Source: Dyella_B jejuensis
GTDB taxonomy: Bacteria; Pseudomonadota; Gammaproteobacteria; Xanthomonadales; Rhodanobacteraceae
Length of the DNA: 64,000 nucleotides
Reading direction: 5' to 3'
Assembly: GCF_044904675.1 (NCBI RefSeq)
Contig: NZ_JADIKJ010000013.1
Span: forward strand, 1 to 64,000
Made by a program: the position numbers and the translations under genes. Positions 17,701-25,791 of this stretch are shown here, in pieces (the first letter of the stretch is position 1; each line of letters opens with the position of its first letter). A model generated the notes under the pieces. The model did no database searches. It was given only the letters and a program-made list of their open reading frames with translations, and was not told the origin of the DNA.

Positions 17701-17980
17701 CAACGCCACCGGCTACGGCCTTACGCTGGGCGTGCACAGCCGCATCGACGACACGGTGGAATACATTCGCAGCCACGCGCGCGTCGGCAACTGCTATGTC
17801 AACCGCAACCAGATCGGCGCGGTGGTCGGTGTGCAGCCGTTCGGTGGCGAAAGCCTCTCCGGCACCGGTCCCAAGGCCGGCGGGCCGCACTACCTGCTGC
17901 GGTTCGCGGGTGAGCGCACGCTTACCATCAACACCACGGCGGCGGGCGGTAACGCCTCGCTGCTGACGATCGGCGAATAA
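14777..17980 (+). CDS. putA: Bifunctional proline dehydrogenase / P5C dehydrogenase
   Basis: 1067 aa from GTG 14777; this start gives the N-terminus and length usual for short bifunctional PutA proteins. The proline dehydrogenase barrel (about 70-480) shows SVKLSALHPRYE, IVIQAYSKRT and VRLVKGAYWDAEIKRAQ (FAD/proline site). The P5C dehydrogenase part (about 560-1050) shows ISPWNFPLAIF, AKPAEQT, AFTGSTETA, AETGGQNAMI and the catalytic Cys in GQRCSAARV. It oxidises proline to glutamate with FAD and NAD+, channelling P5C between the sites. No ribbon-helix-helix repressor domain precedes the dehydrogenase, so it should not bind its own promoter. It stands alone; no putP transporter is in the window. 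Confidence 0.97.
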   Translation: MTQPILTPELPTGTEPARARITAAWLRDETEAVNDLLAQATLPPVEREKVIDLAADLVTRVRARAKDQSAVESFMRQYDLSSEEGVLLMCVAEALLRIPDKATADKLIRDKLGDANWKKHLGQSESLFVNASTWGLMLTGKLVNLTEDTRHDFAGALRRLVGRAGEPAIRLAVRQAMRIMGHQFVMGRTINEALDRCAKGEYAAYRYSYDMLGESALTHDTAERYQQDYRNAIGAIGARGPFANHTDAPSISVKLSALHPRYEVMNRARARRDLTAKLLELSQLAMKQGIALSVDAEEADRLELSLDIIGEVFAHPSLQGWNGLGIVIQAYSKRTPFVIDWLIETARASGRRWYVRLVKGAYWDAEIKRAQELGLAGYPLYTRKPNTDVSYLACARKLFDAGSDLIYPQFATHNAHTIAAVHHIAHGRPFEFQRLHGMGTDLYAEVIGKQNLNVPCRVYAPVGTHEDLLPYLVRRLLENGANTSFVNRVVDESLPVRDLVADPCETVRRFAAQNQSNLSHPRIPLPVNLFGDKAALAQHSNWVSRKNSMGVNFSNDNELKALAEAINAKSGAWNATPLVPGAQGSGPTVPVTNPADRRDQVGSYLSADAALVDKALANGVAAQPNWDRLPAASRAAILEHAADQLEARRGEFTALCVREAGKSLPDAIAEIREAADFLRYYAAMARRLFGHPEQLPGPTGESNQLFLNGRGVFVCISPWNFPLAIFLGQVSAALAAGNSVIAKPAEQTSLIGYVAVKLLHDAGVPADVLQYLPGDGAVVGAALTKDPRVAGVAFTGSTETAWAINRALAARHAPIAALIAETGGQNAMIADSSALPEQIVKDVIASAFQSAGQRCSAARVLFVQEDIADKVIGMLAGAMAELKVGDPGQLSTDVGPVIDDDALKILTDHAARMDKEASKVAEAKLDPAGTAHGTFFAPRAYEIPSLDVLKREVFGPVLHVIRWKGSDLPKVIEQINATGYGLTLGVHSRIDDTVEYIRSHARVGNCYVNRNQIGAVVGVQPFGGESLSGTGPKAGGPHYLLRFAGERTLTINTTAAGGNASLLTIGE

Positions 17981-18038
17981 TTGTTGGTGAAGCAGCCTTG
18001 CCGTTCCGGCAGGCGCTTTGCGGACATCCTTTATCCAA

Positions 18039-18060
18039 CCCTCTCCTTGGCGGGAGAGGG
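18039..18060. repeat. Intergenic CCCTCTCC/GGAGAGGG palindromic element, copy 2
   Basis: ccctctcc, loop ttggcg, ggagaggg, then aggc. It sits between putA and the redoxin gene and could end the putA message. Same type as at 10076 and 58468. Confidence 0.5.
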
Positions 18061-18118
18061 AGGCCGATTGCGTTTGGCCAGGGTGTCGCCAGGCGCCGCC
18101 GTGCGATCGGAATGTTCC

Positions 18119-18838
18119 ATGCGACGATTAATCCTGCTTCTGCTGATATGCCTGGCGGCGTCCACGCGGGCCGCAAGCTCCAGCCAGGACGAGCAACATT
18201 TCGTAGCCTCGCTGCACGTGGGCAATGCTCCCCGGGTGCGCTATCTCGACGCCGATGGCAGGCCACTGGATTACACCGCCTTCGCGCTGCAGTTGCACAG
18301 AGGCAGCCACTACAGCATTACCGGTGACAGCCATGCCGGCATGGCGATGCTGCGCCTGCGCCCGCCCGGCGCCGGGCCAGGCCAGCCAGGGCGATTTGCG
18401 TTCGGGCGCGGCGCCGTGTTTCCTCCGTTCGCATTGCCATCCTGGCAGGGTGGCATGCGGCGGCTCGACGATTTCCGCGGCCACTACATCCTGATCAGCT
18501 TCTTCTTTGCCGAGTGCGCACCCTGCATGGCGGAAGTGCCCACGCTAAACGCCTACGCACGCGAACATGGCGACATGGATTTCATCGCCATCACTTATGA
18601 AGATGCGGCGACCGCCCATCGCTTCGTGAACGATCACGGCCTGACCTGGCGCGTACTTTATGATGCCCAGGCACTGACCGACACACTGGGCATCGGCATC
18701 TATCCCACCTTGATGCTGGTCGATCCATCCGGCCACGTGGCCGGTGCCGCCGTCGGCATGTCGATGCACGACGATTCCGCCAAGCGTCTGGCCGACCTCC
18801 GCGGATGGATCGCGCAATGGAAGCGCGCGACGCAGTAG
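18119..18838 (+). CDS. TlpA/redoxin-like exported thiol protein
   Basis: 239 aa from ATG 18119, chosen because it begins a clean signal peptide (RRLILLLLICLAASTRA); the upstream open frame runs through the repeat element. The C-terminal half (about 95-235) is a thioredoxin fold of the TlpA/AhpC-TSA type: FPPFALPSWQG, FRGHYILISFFFAECAPCMAE with the CAPC active site, then TYEDAATAHRFV and GIGIYPTLMLVDPSG with the cis-Pro. The N-terminal roughly 90 residues are not recognised. The likely role is a periplasmic disulfide reductase or peroxide-related reductase; the substrate is unknown. Confidence 0.8.
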   Translation: MRRLILLLLICLAASTRAASSSQDEQHFVASLHVGNAPRVRYLDADGRPLDYTAFALQLHRGSHYSITGDSHAGMAMLRLRPPGAGPGQPGRFAFGRGAVFPPFALPSWQGGMRRLDDFRGHYILISFFFAECAPCMAEVPTLNAYAREHGDMDFIAITYEDAATAHRFVNDHGLTWRVLYDAQALTDTLGIGIYPTLMLVDPSGHVAGAAVGMSMHDDSAKRLADLRGWIAQWKRATQ

Positions 18839-19033
18839 GCGAGAACATCGCTGACGCCATGCACTCCAGCAACTTGCACACATGGCGCGCGACACGAGCC
18901 GATACGTGATGTGCTGACGCACCACTCGGCGCGGCTGCCGATCGAGTTGTGCGCCGCGCCAATCATGTCGGCGCCGACCGTGCTAGAACTTGCTTCTGCG
19001 CCGAAGAGGGTCGGCACGGGGGAAGGTTCGGGC

Positions 19034-20116
19034 ATGTCACAGCTGGCGTTCGAAGCACGTTATTACCCGCGTCGCATGACCTCGCAGGCAGTGGACGCCG
19101 ATCCGCGTGCACTGGCCGCCGACATTCCGCCGAACATGCTGGTGCACCTCACTGAACTGGCTGCTCGACGCGGCCTCGCCACCGAATCGTGGTTCGTCGG
19201 GACGGAGATCTCGCGCCAGCAGATCGATGATCCCACGCTGCGCGTTTCCTATCGGCAAGCTCGCACGATCATTGCACGCGGATTGAACGCGATGCGCGAA
19301 CCCGCACTGGGCCTGCTGATCGGCCGCAACGAAACCATCGGCAGCTTCGGGCTGCTTGGCCTGGCCATGATGACCTCGCGCAACTTCGGCGAAGCCATGC
19401 GCGCAGGCATCGAAAACCATAAGATTTGCGGCAGCCTGCTGGACGTGGATGTCACCACGGTCGATCCACACACGGTAGCCATACAAGCATGGCCGCGCTT
19501 TGGGGAAACCGAACTGCTGCCGTTCCTGTGTGAGGAGCTGTTCGCCAGCTCGCTTACCATTGCGCGTGAACTGGTCGGATCCAGGTGGGTGCCCTCGCGC
19601 ATCGAACTGACCTATCCCGCGCCGCCTCATGCCGATGAATACGCCGCCCTGTTCCGGTGCGAGGTGCACTTCGGCGCGCAGCACAATCGCATCCTGGTCG
19701 ACAGCGCCTGGCTGGAATATCCGCTGCCCGGCTATAACCCGCTTACATCGCGCCAGGCGCTGGCGCTTTGCCACCAGCAACTGCGTGGCGGCAGTCGTTC
19801 CGATGAAATCGTCGGCTCGGTCGAACGCCTGCTGCGCAGTCGCCTGCGCGAACATCCCCGGCTTACCGAAGTGGCGCGCACGCTCCATCTCAGCGAACGT
19901 TCGCTGCGGCGCAAACTTGCCGACAGCGGGCGCATCTTCCGCGAAATCCACGACCGCGTGCGCGCCGAGCGCGCGTTCGAACTGCTGCACGCCGGGCAGC
20001 TGAGCGTGGCCGAGATCGGCATCGAACTGGGTTTCAGCGATCCGCGCGAATTCCGTCGCGCCTTCAAGCGCTGGACGGGCATGCCGCCGCAGCTGGCCCG
20101 GCGCAGCATGCGCTGA
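19034..20116 (+). CDS. AraC-family transcriptional regulator
   Basis: 360 aa from ATG 19034 (GGAAGG 7 nt upstream). The N-terminal part (about 25-240) resembles the arabinose-binding-like domain of the OruR/ArgR/GadX group, with ALGLLIGRNETIGSFGLLGLAMMTSRNFGEA split over two conserved stretches. The C-terminal part (about 265-358) is the double HTH: LTEVARTLHLSERSLRRKLAD and SVAEIGIELGFSDPREFRRAFKRW, ending in G-x-P-P. No enzyme gene is co-oriented directly downstream, so its target is unclear; the redoxin lies just upstream on the same strand. Confidence 0.9.
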   Translation: MSQLAFEARYYPRRMTSQAVDADPRALAADIPPNMLVHLTELAARRGLATESWFVGTEISRQQIDDPTLRVSYRQARTIIARGLNAMREPALGLLIGRNETIGSFGLLGLAMMTSRNFGEAMRAGIENHKICGSLLDVDVTTVDPHTVAIQAWPRFGETELLPFLCEELFASSLTIARELVGSRWVPSRIELTYPAPPHADEYAALFRCEVHFGAQHNRILVDSAWLEYPLPGYNPLTSRQALALCHQQLRGGSRSDEIVGSVERLLRSRLREHPRLTEVARTLHLSERSLRRKLADSGRIFREIHDRVRAERAFELLHAGQLSVAEIGIELGFSDPREFRRAFKRWTGMPPQLARRSMR

Positions 20117-20183
20117 CGGAGCGCACGCGGTCCACGCCTGCCATCGTTCGCTGCGCGCGCGGCGAGCTATGTCGCAGGGCGCA

Positions 20184-20549
20184 TCAGCTGGACTTCTGCT
20201 TCCGCTTTGCCCCGCGCATCCTTTCCGCCGCCTGCATCTGATGCGCTTTCATGATCGCGCCGATCAATCCGGGAAAGCGTTGTTCGATTTCCGCGCAGCG
20301 CGTGGTGTTGTGCATTTCCACACCTTGCCGTTCGCTGCGTATCAGGCCTGCCTCGCGCAGTGCGCGGAAATGCTGTGAAAGCGTGGATTTGGGAATGTTG
20401 CGGTCGCTGACTTGCAGGAAATTGGAGCAGGTGGCGCCGCTGGAAATGGCCAGCTGCGCATAGATGGCGGCGCGCACGGGATCGGATAGCGCATGGAGGA
20501 TGCCCTCCACGGTGATGTCCTCGATCGATGGGTGAACCAGCGGCCTCAT
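20184..20549 (-). CDS. ArsR-family winged-helix repressor
   Basis: 121 aa. The winged HTH is visible: ILHALSDPVRAAIYAQLA, then the recognition region IPKSTLSQHFRALREAGLI and wing SERQGVEMHNTT. No CxC metal-binding motif (alpha3) is present; Cys41 and Cys84 are isolated, so the signal is probably not a soft metal but may be a small molecule or a redox change. It is divergent from the SDR gene, with a large palindromic operator between them, and most likely represses both. Confidence 0.9.
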   Translation of the reverse strand: MRPLVHPSIEDITVEGILHALSDPVRAAIYAQLAISSGATCSNFLQVSDRNIPKSTLSQHFRALREAGLIRSERQGVEMHNTTRCAEIEQRFPGLIGAIMKAHQMQAAERMRGAKRKQKSS

Positions 20550-20569
20550 GAATTTATGTTACCAGCCCC

Positions 20570-20624
20570 TTGACTTCTAGTTCCATAGTTCATAAGTTAC
20601 GAACTATGGAAGTTAGGAACTTCC
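20570..20624. promoter_or_regulatory. Operator/promoter between ArsR regulator and SDR: two overlapping perfect palindromes
   Basis: TTGACT at 20570-20575 with TAAGTT at 20593-20598 (17-bp spacing) is a plausible sigma70 promoter for the SDR gene. Palindrome A is 20581-20591/20601-20611 (ttccatagttc and gaactatggaa, 9-nt spacer). Palindrome B is 20608-20614/20618-20624 (ggaagtt and aacttcc, 3-nt spacer). A covers the spacer and -10 box, as expected for a repressor site. Confidence 0.8.
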
Positions 20625-20655
20625 TCCGTCCACACTCATCGTCGAGGCAAACATC

Positions 20656-21402
20656 ATGAGTAAGCTGAAAGGTAAGGTCGCCATCGTTACTGGCGCATCC
20701 AAGGGCATCGGCGCCGCGATTGCCAGGTCACTGGCCGCTGAAGGCGCTTCGGTGGTGGTGAATTACGCATCCAGCAAGGCTGGCGCAGACGCGGTCGTGG
20801 CCGAAATCGGCAAGGCCGGCGGCAAAGCCGTCGCCGTGCGCGGCGATGTTTCCAGCGCGACTGACGCACAAGCCATCGTCGACGCGGCGATCCAGCACTA
20901 TGGCAAGCTGGATATTCTCGTGAACAATTCAGGCGTCTACGAGTTCGCTCCGCTCGAAGCGATCAATGAAGAGCACTACCACAAGCAATTCAACGTCAAT
21001 GTACTTGGCCTGCTGCTGGCCACCCAGGCAGCCGCCAAGCACCTTGGCGAAGGCGCGAGCATCATCAACGTGGGTTCCCTGGTGACGCGCATCGTGCCGC
21101 CCGGCAGCGCCGTATACACGGCCACCAAGGGCGCCGTGGACGCCATCACTGGCGTGCTGTCGCGCGAACTGGGCCCGCGCAAGATCCGTGTAAATGCATT
21201 GAATCCGGGCATGGTCGAAACCGAGGGCACTCATTCGGCCGGATTCATCGGTTCGGATTTCCATAACCAGGCCGCGGCGCAGACGCCGCTCGGCCGTATT
21301 GGCCAGCCGAACGACATCGCCTCGATTGCGGTGTTCCTGGCCTCCGACGATTCGTATTGGCTGAGCGGCGAACATCTTTACGCCGGCGGCGGCGCTCGCT
21401 GA
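20656..21402 (+). CDS. Short-chain dehydrogenase/reductase (SDR)
   Basis: 248 aa; ATG 20656 has a GAGG site upstream. It is a classical SDR: cofactor loop TGASKGIG (residues 13-20), NNSG structural motif, catalytic Ser in INVGS, and YTATK with the catalytic Tyr and Lys; ALNPGMVETEG follows. The annotation usual for close relatives is a glucose 1-dehydrogenase-like or 3-oxoacyl-ACP-reductase-like oxidoreductase, but the substrate cannot be read from sequence. VVNYAS after strand beta2 has no acidic residue, which suggests NADP(H). It is probably controlled by the divergent ArsR repressor. Confidence 0.92.
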   Translation: MSKLKGKVAIVTGASKGIGAAIARSLAAEGASVVVNYASSKAGADAVVAEIGKAGGKAVAVRGDVSSATDAQAIVDAAIQHYGKLDILVNNSGVYEFAPLEAINEEHYHKQFNVNVLGLLLATQAAAKHLGEGASIINVGSLVTRIVPPGSAVYTATKGAVDAITGVLSRELGPRKIRVNALNPGMVETEGTHSAGFIGSDFHNQAAAQTPLGRIGQPNDIASIAVFLASDDSYWLSGEHLYAGGGAR

Positions 21403-21415
21403 TCGATCCGCCGCA

Positions 21416-21449
21416 GACCGAAGCGCACTCATGCGGGTGCGCTTCGGTC
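21416..21449 (+). terminator. 13-bp perfect hairpin after the SDR gene
   Basis: gaccgaagcgcac pairs perfectly with gtgcgcttcggtc around an 8-nt loop, 13 bp after the SDR stop. No T-run follows, so termination is likely but not canonical. Confidence 0.65.
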
Positions 21450-22106
21450 GACGTCATCCAGGCGACGCGCTTACTGCCGGTGTACGTTGCCGTCGCCAAT
21501 GCCCAGGCAGATGCGCAGGAAATCCGGGCGTCCGCGCGGCACGGCGACGTGCACGTTTTTATTTGTCCCTTCCGGCACGGCAGCCGATGGCACATTCGCC
21601 CAGCGCCTGCTTGTGGCGCCTGCATCATCGCCGATGCTTGCGAACCGACGTCCAATCCAGCGAGCGCGCATGACGGTAGCCTCCATCTGTTGAGATGCAC
21701 TCAAGATAGGCGCACCCGGCTTCCCGCAGTAGCGATGGTTTGGCAAGACAGCCTTGAATCAAGTTCAAGCTGAGGCCGCCTGCACGGAAGCCTGAGCCGG
21801 CGCGGGCTAACCGTTCGAACGCTGAAGCGAACCCGGCCGCCAACTTCACACAGGCAGACCGCCTTGCCCCCCGTATCGGTCCCTCTCTCCTTCCTTCCAG
21901 CGCCCGGTTTGGGAGACAGTGGGCAGATGCCACCGATGGTGTGAGAGGCTGCGCGGGAACCGTTCGCTGCTCACCATGTCGGCGGCCATTTCGATATCGG
22001 CCATTATCACGCCGTCACGGCCATGATGCCGCCACGCACGCATATAGTCAGCAGTTAGCGAATTGAGGACACCCCGTTGCTCGCAGACGATCAAGGCACG
22101 CCACGC
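21450..22106. other. Intergenic region with no recognisable gene
   Basis: About 650 bp. Short open frames exist on both strands, but none has a good ribosome site or a recognisable product. The end of the region should hold the promoter of the aldehyde dehydrogenase. A decayed gene is possible. Confidence 0.4.
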
Positions 22107-23522
22107 ATGAATCCGCTCAATCGGCCTGACCTGCTTGCCGAACTGCAACGCCTGCGCCATGCACAGGCGCGCGATCCGCTGCCCGGGTGGCCGTCGCGCG
22201 CGCGACGGTTGCGTGCATTGGAGGCGTTGGTACGTGAGCATCGCGGCGAAATCGCCAATGCCATCAATACCGATTTTGGCCGCAGGCCACGCGAAGAAAC
22301 CGAAATGCTGGAAATATTTCCCAGCCTGTCGGCGATCCGCCATGCGCTAAGTCACGGCCGGCGCTGGATGAAGCCACGGCTTGGCTGGGCCAACCTGGCC
22401 TTCCTTCCCGCCGGGACTGAAATGCGGCCGCAACCGCTCGGTGTGGCAGGCATCATCGTGCCGTGGAATTATCCGCTGTTCCTGGCAGTGGGGCCGCTCG
22501 TCGACGCCCTCGTTGCCGGTAATCGCGCCATGCTGAAGATGAGCGAGTATACGCCGCGCTTCTCGCAGCTCTTCGCCGAACTGGTGGCGCGTCATTTTCA
22601 GCCGGATGAGGTAACGGTCGTCACCGGCGATGCGGCGACAGGACAAGCCTTCGCCGAGTTGCCGTTCGATCATTTGCTGTTTACCGGTTCCACTGCCGTG
22701 GGCCATCACGTGATGCGCGCGGCATCGACCCATCTCACCCCGGTCACGCTGGAGCTTGGCGGCAAATCGCCGGCCATCATCGGTCCTGGTGCGCGCTTCG
22801 ATCACGCGGTGGAACGCATCGTGCTGGGCAAGATGCTCAATGCGGGGCAAACCTGCATCGCACCCGATTACGTGCTGCTGCCGAAGTCCAGCGTCGAACG
22901 CTTCCGCTCGGTGGCACGCGACGCGGTGGCGCGCCTTTATCCGGATCTCTTCGCCGGTACGCAGTACGCCAGCATCGCCACCGATCGTCATTACCAACGC
23001 CTGGTCGGCTTGCGCGATAGCGCGGTGAGCGCCGGTGCGCGCAGCGAAACGTTATGCGATGTCCCGGACCTTCCTGCGCAACGGCTGCTTGCGCCGACCT
23101 TGTTGACCGACGTGCGCGACGACATGCCGGTGATGCAAGAGGAGATCTTCGGCCCCTTGCTGCCCTTGGTGCCCTACGAACATCTCGACGAAGCCATCGA
23201 TTATGTCGCCACGCACCCACGTCCGCTCGCGCTGTATCTGTTCGAGCAGGACCGTGCCAGCATCGATCACGTACTCGCCCGCACCCATGCCGGCGGCGTC
23301 AGTGTCAACGATACGATCTATCACATCGCCCAGCATGGCCTTCCCTTCGGCGGCATTGGCCCTTCCGGCATGGGCGGGTATCACGGCGAAGCCGGCTTCC
23401 GCACCTTTTCGCATCTGAAGCCGGTGTTTCGCCAGGCACGCTTCAATGGCACGGGCCTGTTCAATCCGCCTTACGGGAAGCGTTTCCGGCAGATGCTGGA
23501 GCTTTTATTGCGCCGGGGTTGA
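22107..23522 (+). CDS. Coniferyl-aldehyde-dehydrogenase-type aldehyde dehydrogenase
   Basis: 471 aa from ATG 22107; an in-frame TTG at 22077 with GAGGAC upstream is an alternative start. ALDH superfamily motifs: IIVPWNYPLFLAV, KMSEYTPR, FTGSTAVG, the catalytic Glu in LELGGKSPA, the catalytic Cys in NAGQTCIAPDYV, EEIFGPLLPL, and a C-terminal GIGPSGMGGYHG. The short form, with a C-terminal FSHLKPVF region and a hydrophobic tail-like end, is typical of the coniferyl/fatty aldehyde dehydrogenase class. It oxidises aromatic or long-chain aldehydes to acids with NAD(P)+. It is convergent with a FadL-type porin, which would fit a hydrophobic substrate, but that link is inference. Confidence 0.88.
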   Translation: MNPLNRPDLLAELQRLRHAQARDPLPGWPSRARRLRALEALVREHRGEIANAINTDFGRRPREETEMLEIFPSLSAIRHALSHGRRWMKPRLGWANLAFLPAGTEMRPQPLGVAGIIVPWNYPLFLAVGPLVDALVAGNRAMLKMSEYTPRFSQLFAELVARHFQPDEVTVVTGDAATGQAFAELPFDHLLFTGSTAVGHHVMRAASTHLTPVTLELGGKSPAIIGPGARFDHAVERIVLGKMLNAGQTCIAPDYVLLPKSSVERFRSVARDAVARLYPDLFAGTQYASIATDRHYQRLVGLRDSAVSAGARSETLCDVPDLPAQRLLAPTLLTDVRDDMPVMQEEIFGPLLPLVPYEHLDEAIDYVATHPRPLALYLFEQDRASIDHVLARTHAGGVSVNDTIYHIAQHGLPFGGIGPSGMGGYHGEAGFRTFSHLKPVFRQARFNGTGLFNPPYGKRFRQMLELLLRRG

Positions 23523-23550
23523 ATCGACGGAAAAATAATTCTGGATATAA

Positions 23551-23582
23551 AAAAGCCTCCCTGCTCGCGCAGGGAGGCTTTT
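23551..23582. terminator. Bidirectional terminator between aldehyde dehydrogenase and FadL
   Basis: 12-bp perfect stem aaaagcctccct/agggaggctttt with an 8-nt loop and A/T runs on both sides. It serves both convergent genes. Confidence 0.9.
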
Positions 23583-23600
23583 GATTTCCGTAGACCGCTG

Positions 23601-25016
23601 TCAGAACTTATAGACCGCCGACAGCGAGAACAGGTTGCCGTAATCGTCATAGGTGCCGGTGATGGCATCCTCGGTAGCGCTCACGTCATTAGTGACCGTG
23701 GCGTGGCTGACGAAGATGTGCGCGTAGGAGGCATTGAGCGACAGGTGCTCGCTGGCTTTGTAACCGACGCCCACGGACAACAGCTTGCGGGTTTCATCCG
23801 GCACGCGCACGTCGCGGGTCGCACCGGCGGTCGGCGTGGTGTCGTAGCCGAAGCCACCGCGCAGCGTCAGCCGATCGGTGAGGTAGTACTCGCCGCCGAT
23901 CGATGCGTACCACGAGTTATGCCAGTCGAACACCTGGCTGGAGGAGGGCTGCGCCGGGTTGCCGTAGTTCACGGTGAGGTTCTTGAACACATCCCACTCG
24001 GTCCAGTCCACGTCCGCGCCGAAGCCGAACTTGTCTTCCTGGTGCCAGTAGCTTGTGCTGGCTACCGCCGGGGTCGTGAAGATGGCCGAGCCGCTGGTGT
24101 TCTGGAATGGCAGCGTGCTGGGGGTCAGGCCCAGCGTCGGCGCGAGCTGGCCGATCAGGGTGGAGACGTTCTGCGGCACGTTGAAATCGGCCGTGCCGTT
24201 GAGGCGATGGCTGATCTTCGAGCGGTAGTTGAAGGCGAAGCGATCCTGCGAATCGAGCTTCCAGTAGCCGCCGAGCTGCCAGCCCCAGGCCCAGCTGCTG
24301 CCGGTGATGTGTGCCAGGCCGTCGGTGCCGGGAGGAATCAGGCCATACACTTCGTTCGGCGGCAGGTTCATCGCGGTGCCGGGGCCGACCAGGCTCAAGC
24401 CCACGGTCGAGAAATTGATGGCATTGGTCAACGTGGCGCTGGTGCGCTGCGCGATCGCGCTGCCGCCGATGCTGAAGTTGTCGGTGATATCGAAGGAGGC
24501 GGACAGCGTGCCATCCAGCGATTCGAACTTCGATTCGATGGCGTTATAGCGGCCGACCCAGTTGCTGTCGTAATCGGTCTTGAAGCCGAACGGCACGCTG
24601 AACGCCGCGCCCACGTGCCAACGGTCGCTCACCTGCGTTTCGAAGAAGAAGGCCGGTACCGGCATGGTGGTGCCGGCGTCGCCGCCGTTGCCGCCGCTGA
24701 TCGGATTGCCGAGCACGTCATGGGCGCTGCCGCTGAATTGCGCGCTGAAATTGATGGCCGTGACATCTGCTTCGAAATAGGTGCCCTTGAGGTCGCTCAT
24801 CGCCGCCGGGCCGTTGGCCACCACGGAAACGTCGCCGCCTGCGGTAAGCGAACCGGCGTAGGCGCGGCCCATGGCCTGCGCGCTGTCTTCCTTCAGCTGG
24901 AAGGCACTGGCGCGGGCCTGTTGCGGGGCGACCAGCGCGCCGGCAATGGCCAAGCCGAGCGCGGCCAAGGCGAGCGGACGGCCACCACGGGCTGTGTAAC
25001 GGAAGGACATATGCAT
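23601..25016 (-). CDS. fadL: FadL/OmpP1-family outer membrane transporter
   Basis: 471 aa from ATG 25016 (AGGAG 7 nt upstream); longer frames upstream lack a start signal. The signal peptide ends ARASA, then the mature N-terminus runs AFQLKEDSAQAMGRAYAGS, the hatch-like region of FadL porins, followed by SVVANGPAAMSDL (the conserved N-P/G-A region). The rest is beta-barrel with alternating aromatic residues, ending in the YKF C-terminus typical of outer-membrane proteins. It takes up long-chain fatty acids or other hydrophobic compounds. Multiple FadL paralogues are common in this group, so the exact substrate is open. Confidence 0.92.
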   Translation of the reverse strand: MHMSFRYTARGGRPLALAALGLAIAGALVAPQQARASAFQLKEDSAQAMGRAYAGSLTAGGDVSVVANGPAAMSDLKGTYFEADVTAINFSAQFSGSAHDVLGNPISGGNGGDAGTTMPVPAFFFETQVSDRWHVGAAFSVPFGFKTDYDSNWVGRYNAIESKFESLDGTLSASFDITDNFSIGGSAIAQRTSATLTNAINFSTVGLSLVGPGTAMNLPPNEVYGLIPPGTDGLAHITGSSWAWGWQLGGYWKLDSQDRFAFNYRSKISHRLNGTADFNVPQNVSTLIGQLAPTLGLTPSTLPFQNTSGSAIFTTPAVASTSYWHQEDKFGFGADVDWTEWDVFKNLTVNYGNPAQPSSSQVFDWHNSWYASIGGEYYLTDRLTLRGGFGYDTTPTAGATRDVRVPDETRKLLSVGVGYKASEHLSLNASYAHIFVSHATVTNDVSATEDAITGTYDDYGNLFSLSAVYKF

Positions 25017-25424
25017 CGCTTGCTCCTGCTTTTTTATTTTGGTGACGAGTCCGGCCAAAGCTGACCGGTAGCTTGCCGCGGGACGCTTGGAGTCCCTCGA
25101 CTCGGGTCGTAGCGGGGGCAAGGCGAGCCAGAATTTCATACGCGCGTTTGATACCCCTGGGCGGCACTCTGCCGGCTCGAGGCCGGACGTGCAAGTGCAG
25201 GCGCAGCAATGGAATGCGAAAAGCAGGCCCCGCGGATCTGGGGAACGAGGCACAAAAAGTTGCCGCGCCGGGTTCGGCCGGATCATGGCCGCCAATACTG
25301 AAGTCATTCCATTGCATCCGTGGGTTTCGGGAAACGAAAGCTCTCCCGCTCGCCCCGCGGGCGCTCCATCCACGACACGCTGCTGCTACCCTTCCCGCCC
25401 CACGCGGCTGAAGCTCCTATCGCC
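25017..25424. other. Divergent intergenic region fadL/ycgL
   Basis: 408 bp that should contain the promoters of both genes. I see no supported gene, clear operator or strong promoter here. The plus-strand open frames that cover it lack ribosome sites and only merge into ycgL. Confidence 0.4.
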
Positions 25425-25715
25425 ATGCATTGTTTCGTTTATGCCAGCCAGCGCAAGCCCGGTACCTACCTGTGGCTCGCGCGCCAGGATAACTTCAGCG
25501 TGCTGCCGGCGCCGCTGGCGCTGCTGCTTGGCGACCTGCGCTTCGTGCTGGAAGTGCAACTGCACGTACAGCGCAAACTGCCGCACGAAGACACCGAAAT
25601 CGTGATGGAACATCTGCGCGAACAGGGTTGGCATTTGCAATTGCCGCCGCAGGAAACGCTGGTGACGCCACCTTCGGACCCCTCTGGCCAAAAGCCCGCG
25701 CCCCAGAACGAATAA
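25425..25715 (+). CDS. YcgL domain-containing protein
   Basis: 96 aa from ATG 25425, the conserved family start MHCFVYASQRKPGTYLWL. It matches the small alpha/beta YcgL (DUF709) family, with LLGDLRFVLEVQL and MEHLREQGWHLQLPP as further landmarks. The family is widespread in gammaproteobacteria and has no established biochemical role. The polar Pro-rich tail is usual. It lies 76 bp upstream of the ankyrin gene on the same strand, possibly a separate unit. Confidence 0.88.
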   Translation: MHCFVYASQRKPGTYLWLARQDNFSVLPAPLALLLGDLRFVLEVQLHVQRKLPHEDTEIVMEHLREQGWHLQLPPQETLVTPPSDPSGQKPAPQNE

Positions 25716-25791
25716 GCAAGCCATCGCTACGCGAGGGATTCGTTAACAAGTGATTACCGTCTGACGCGCTGCCGGTTCCTATACTCACGCT

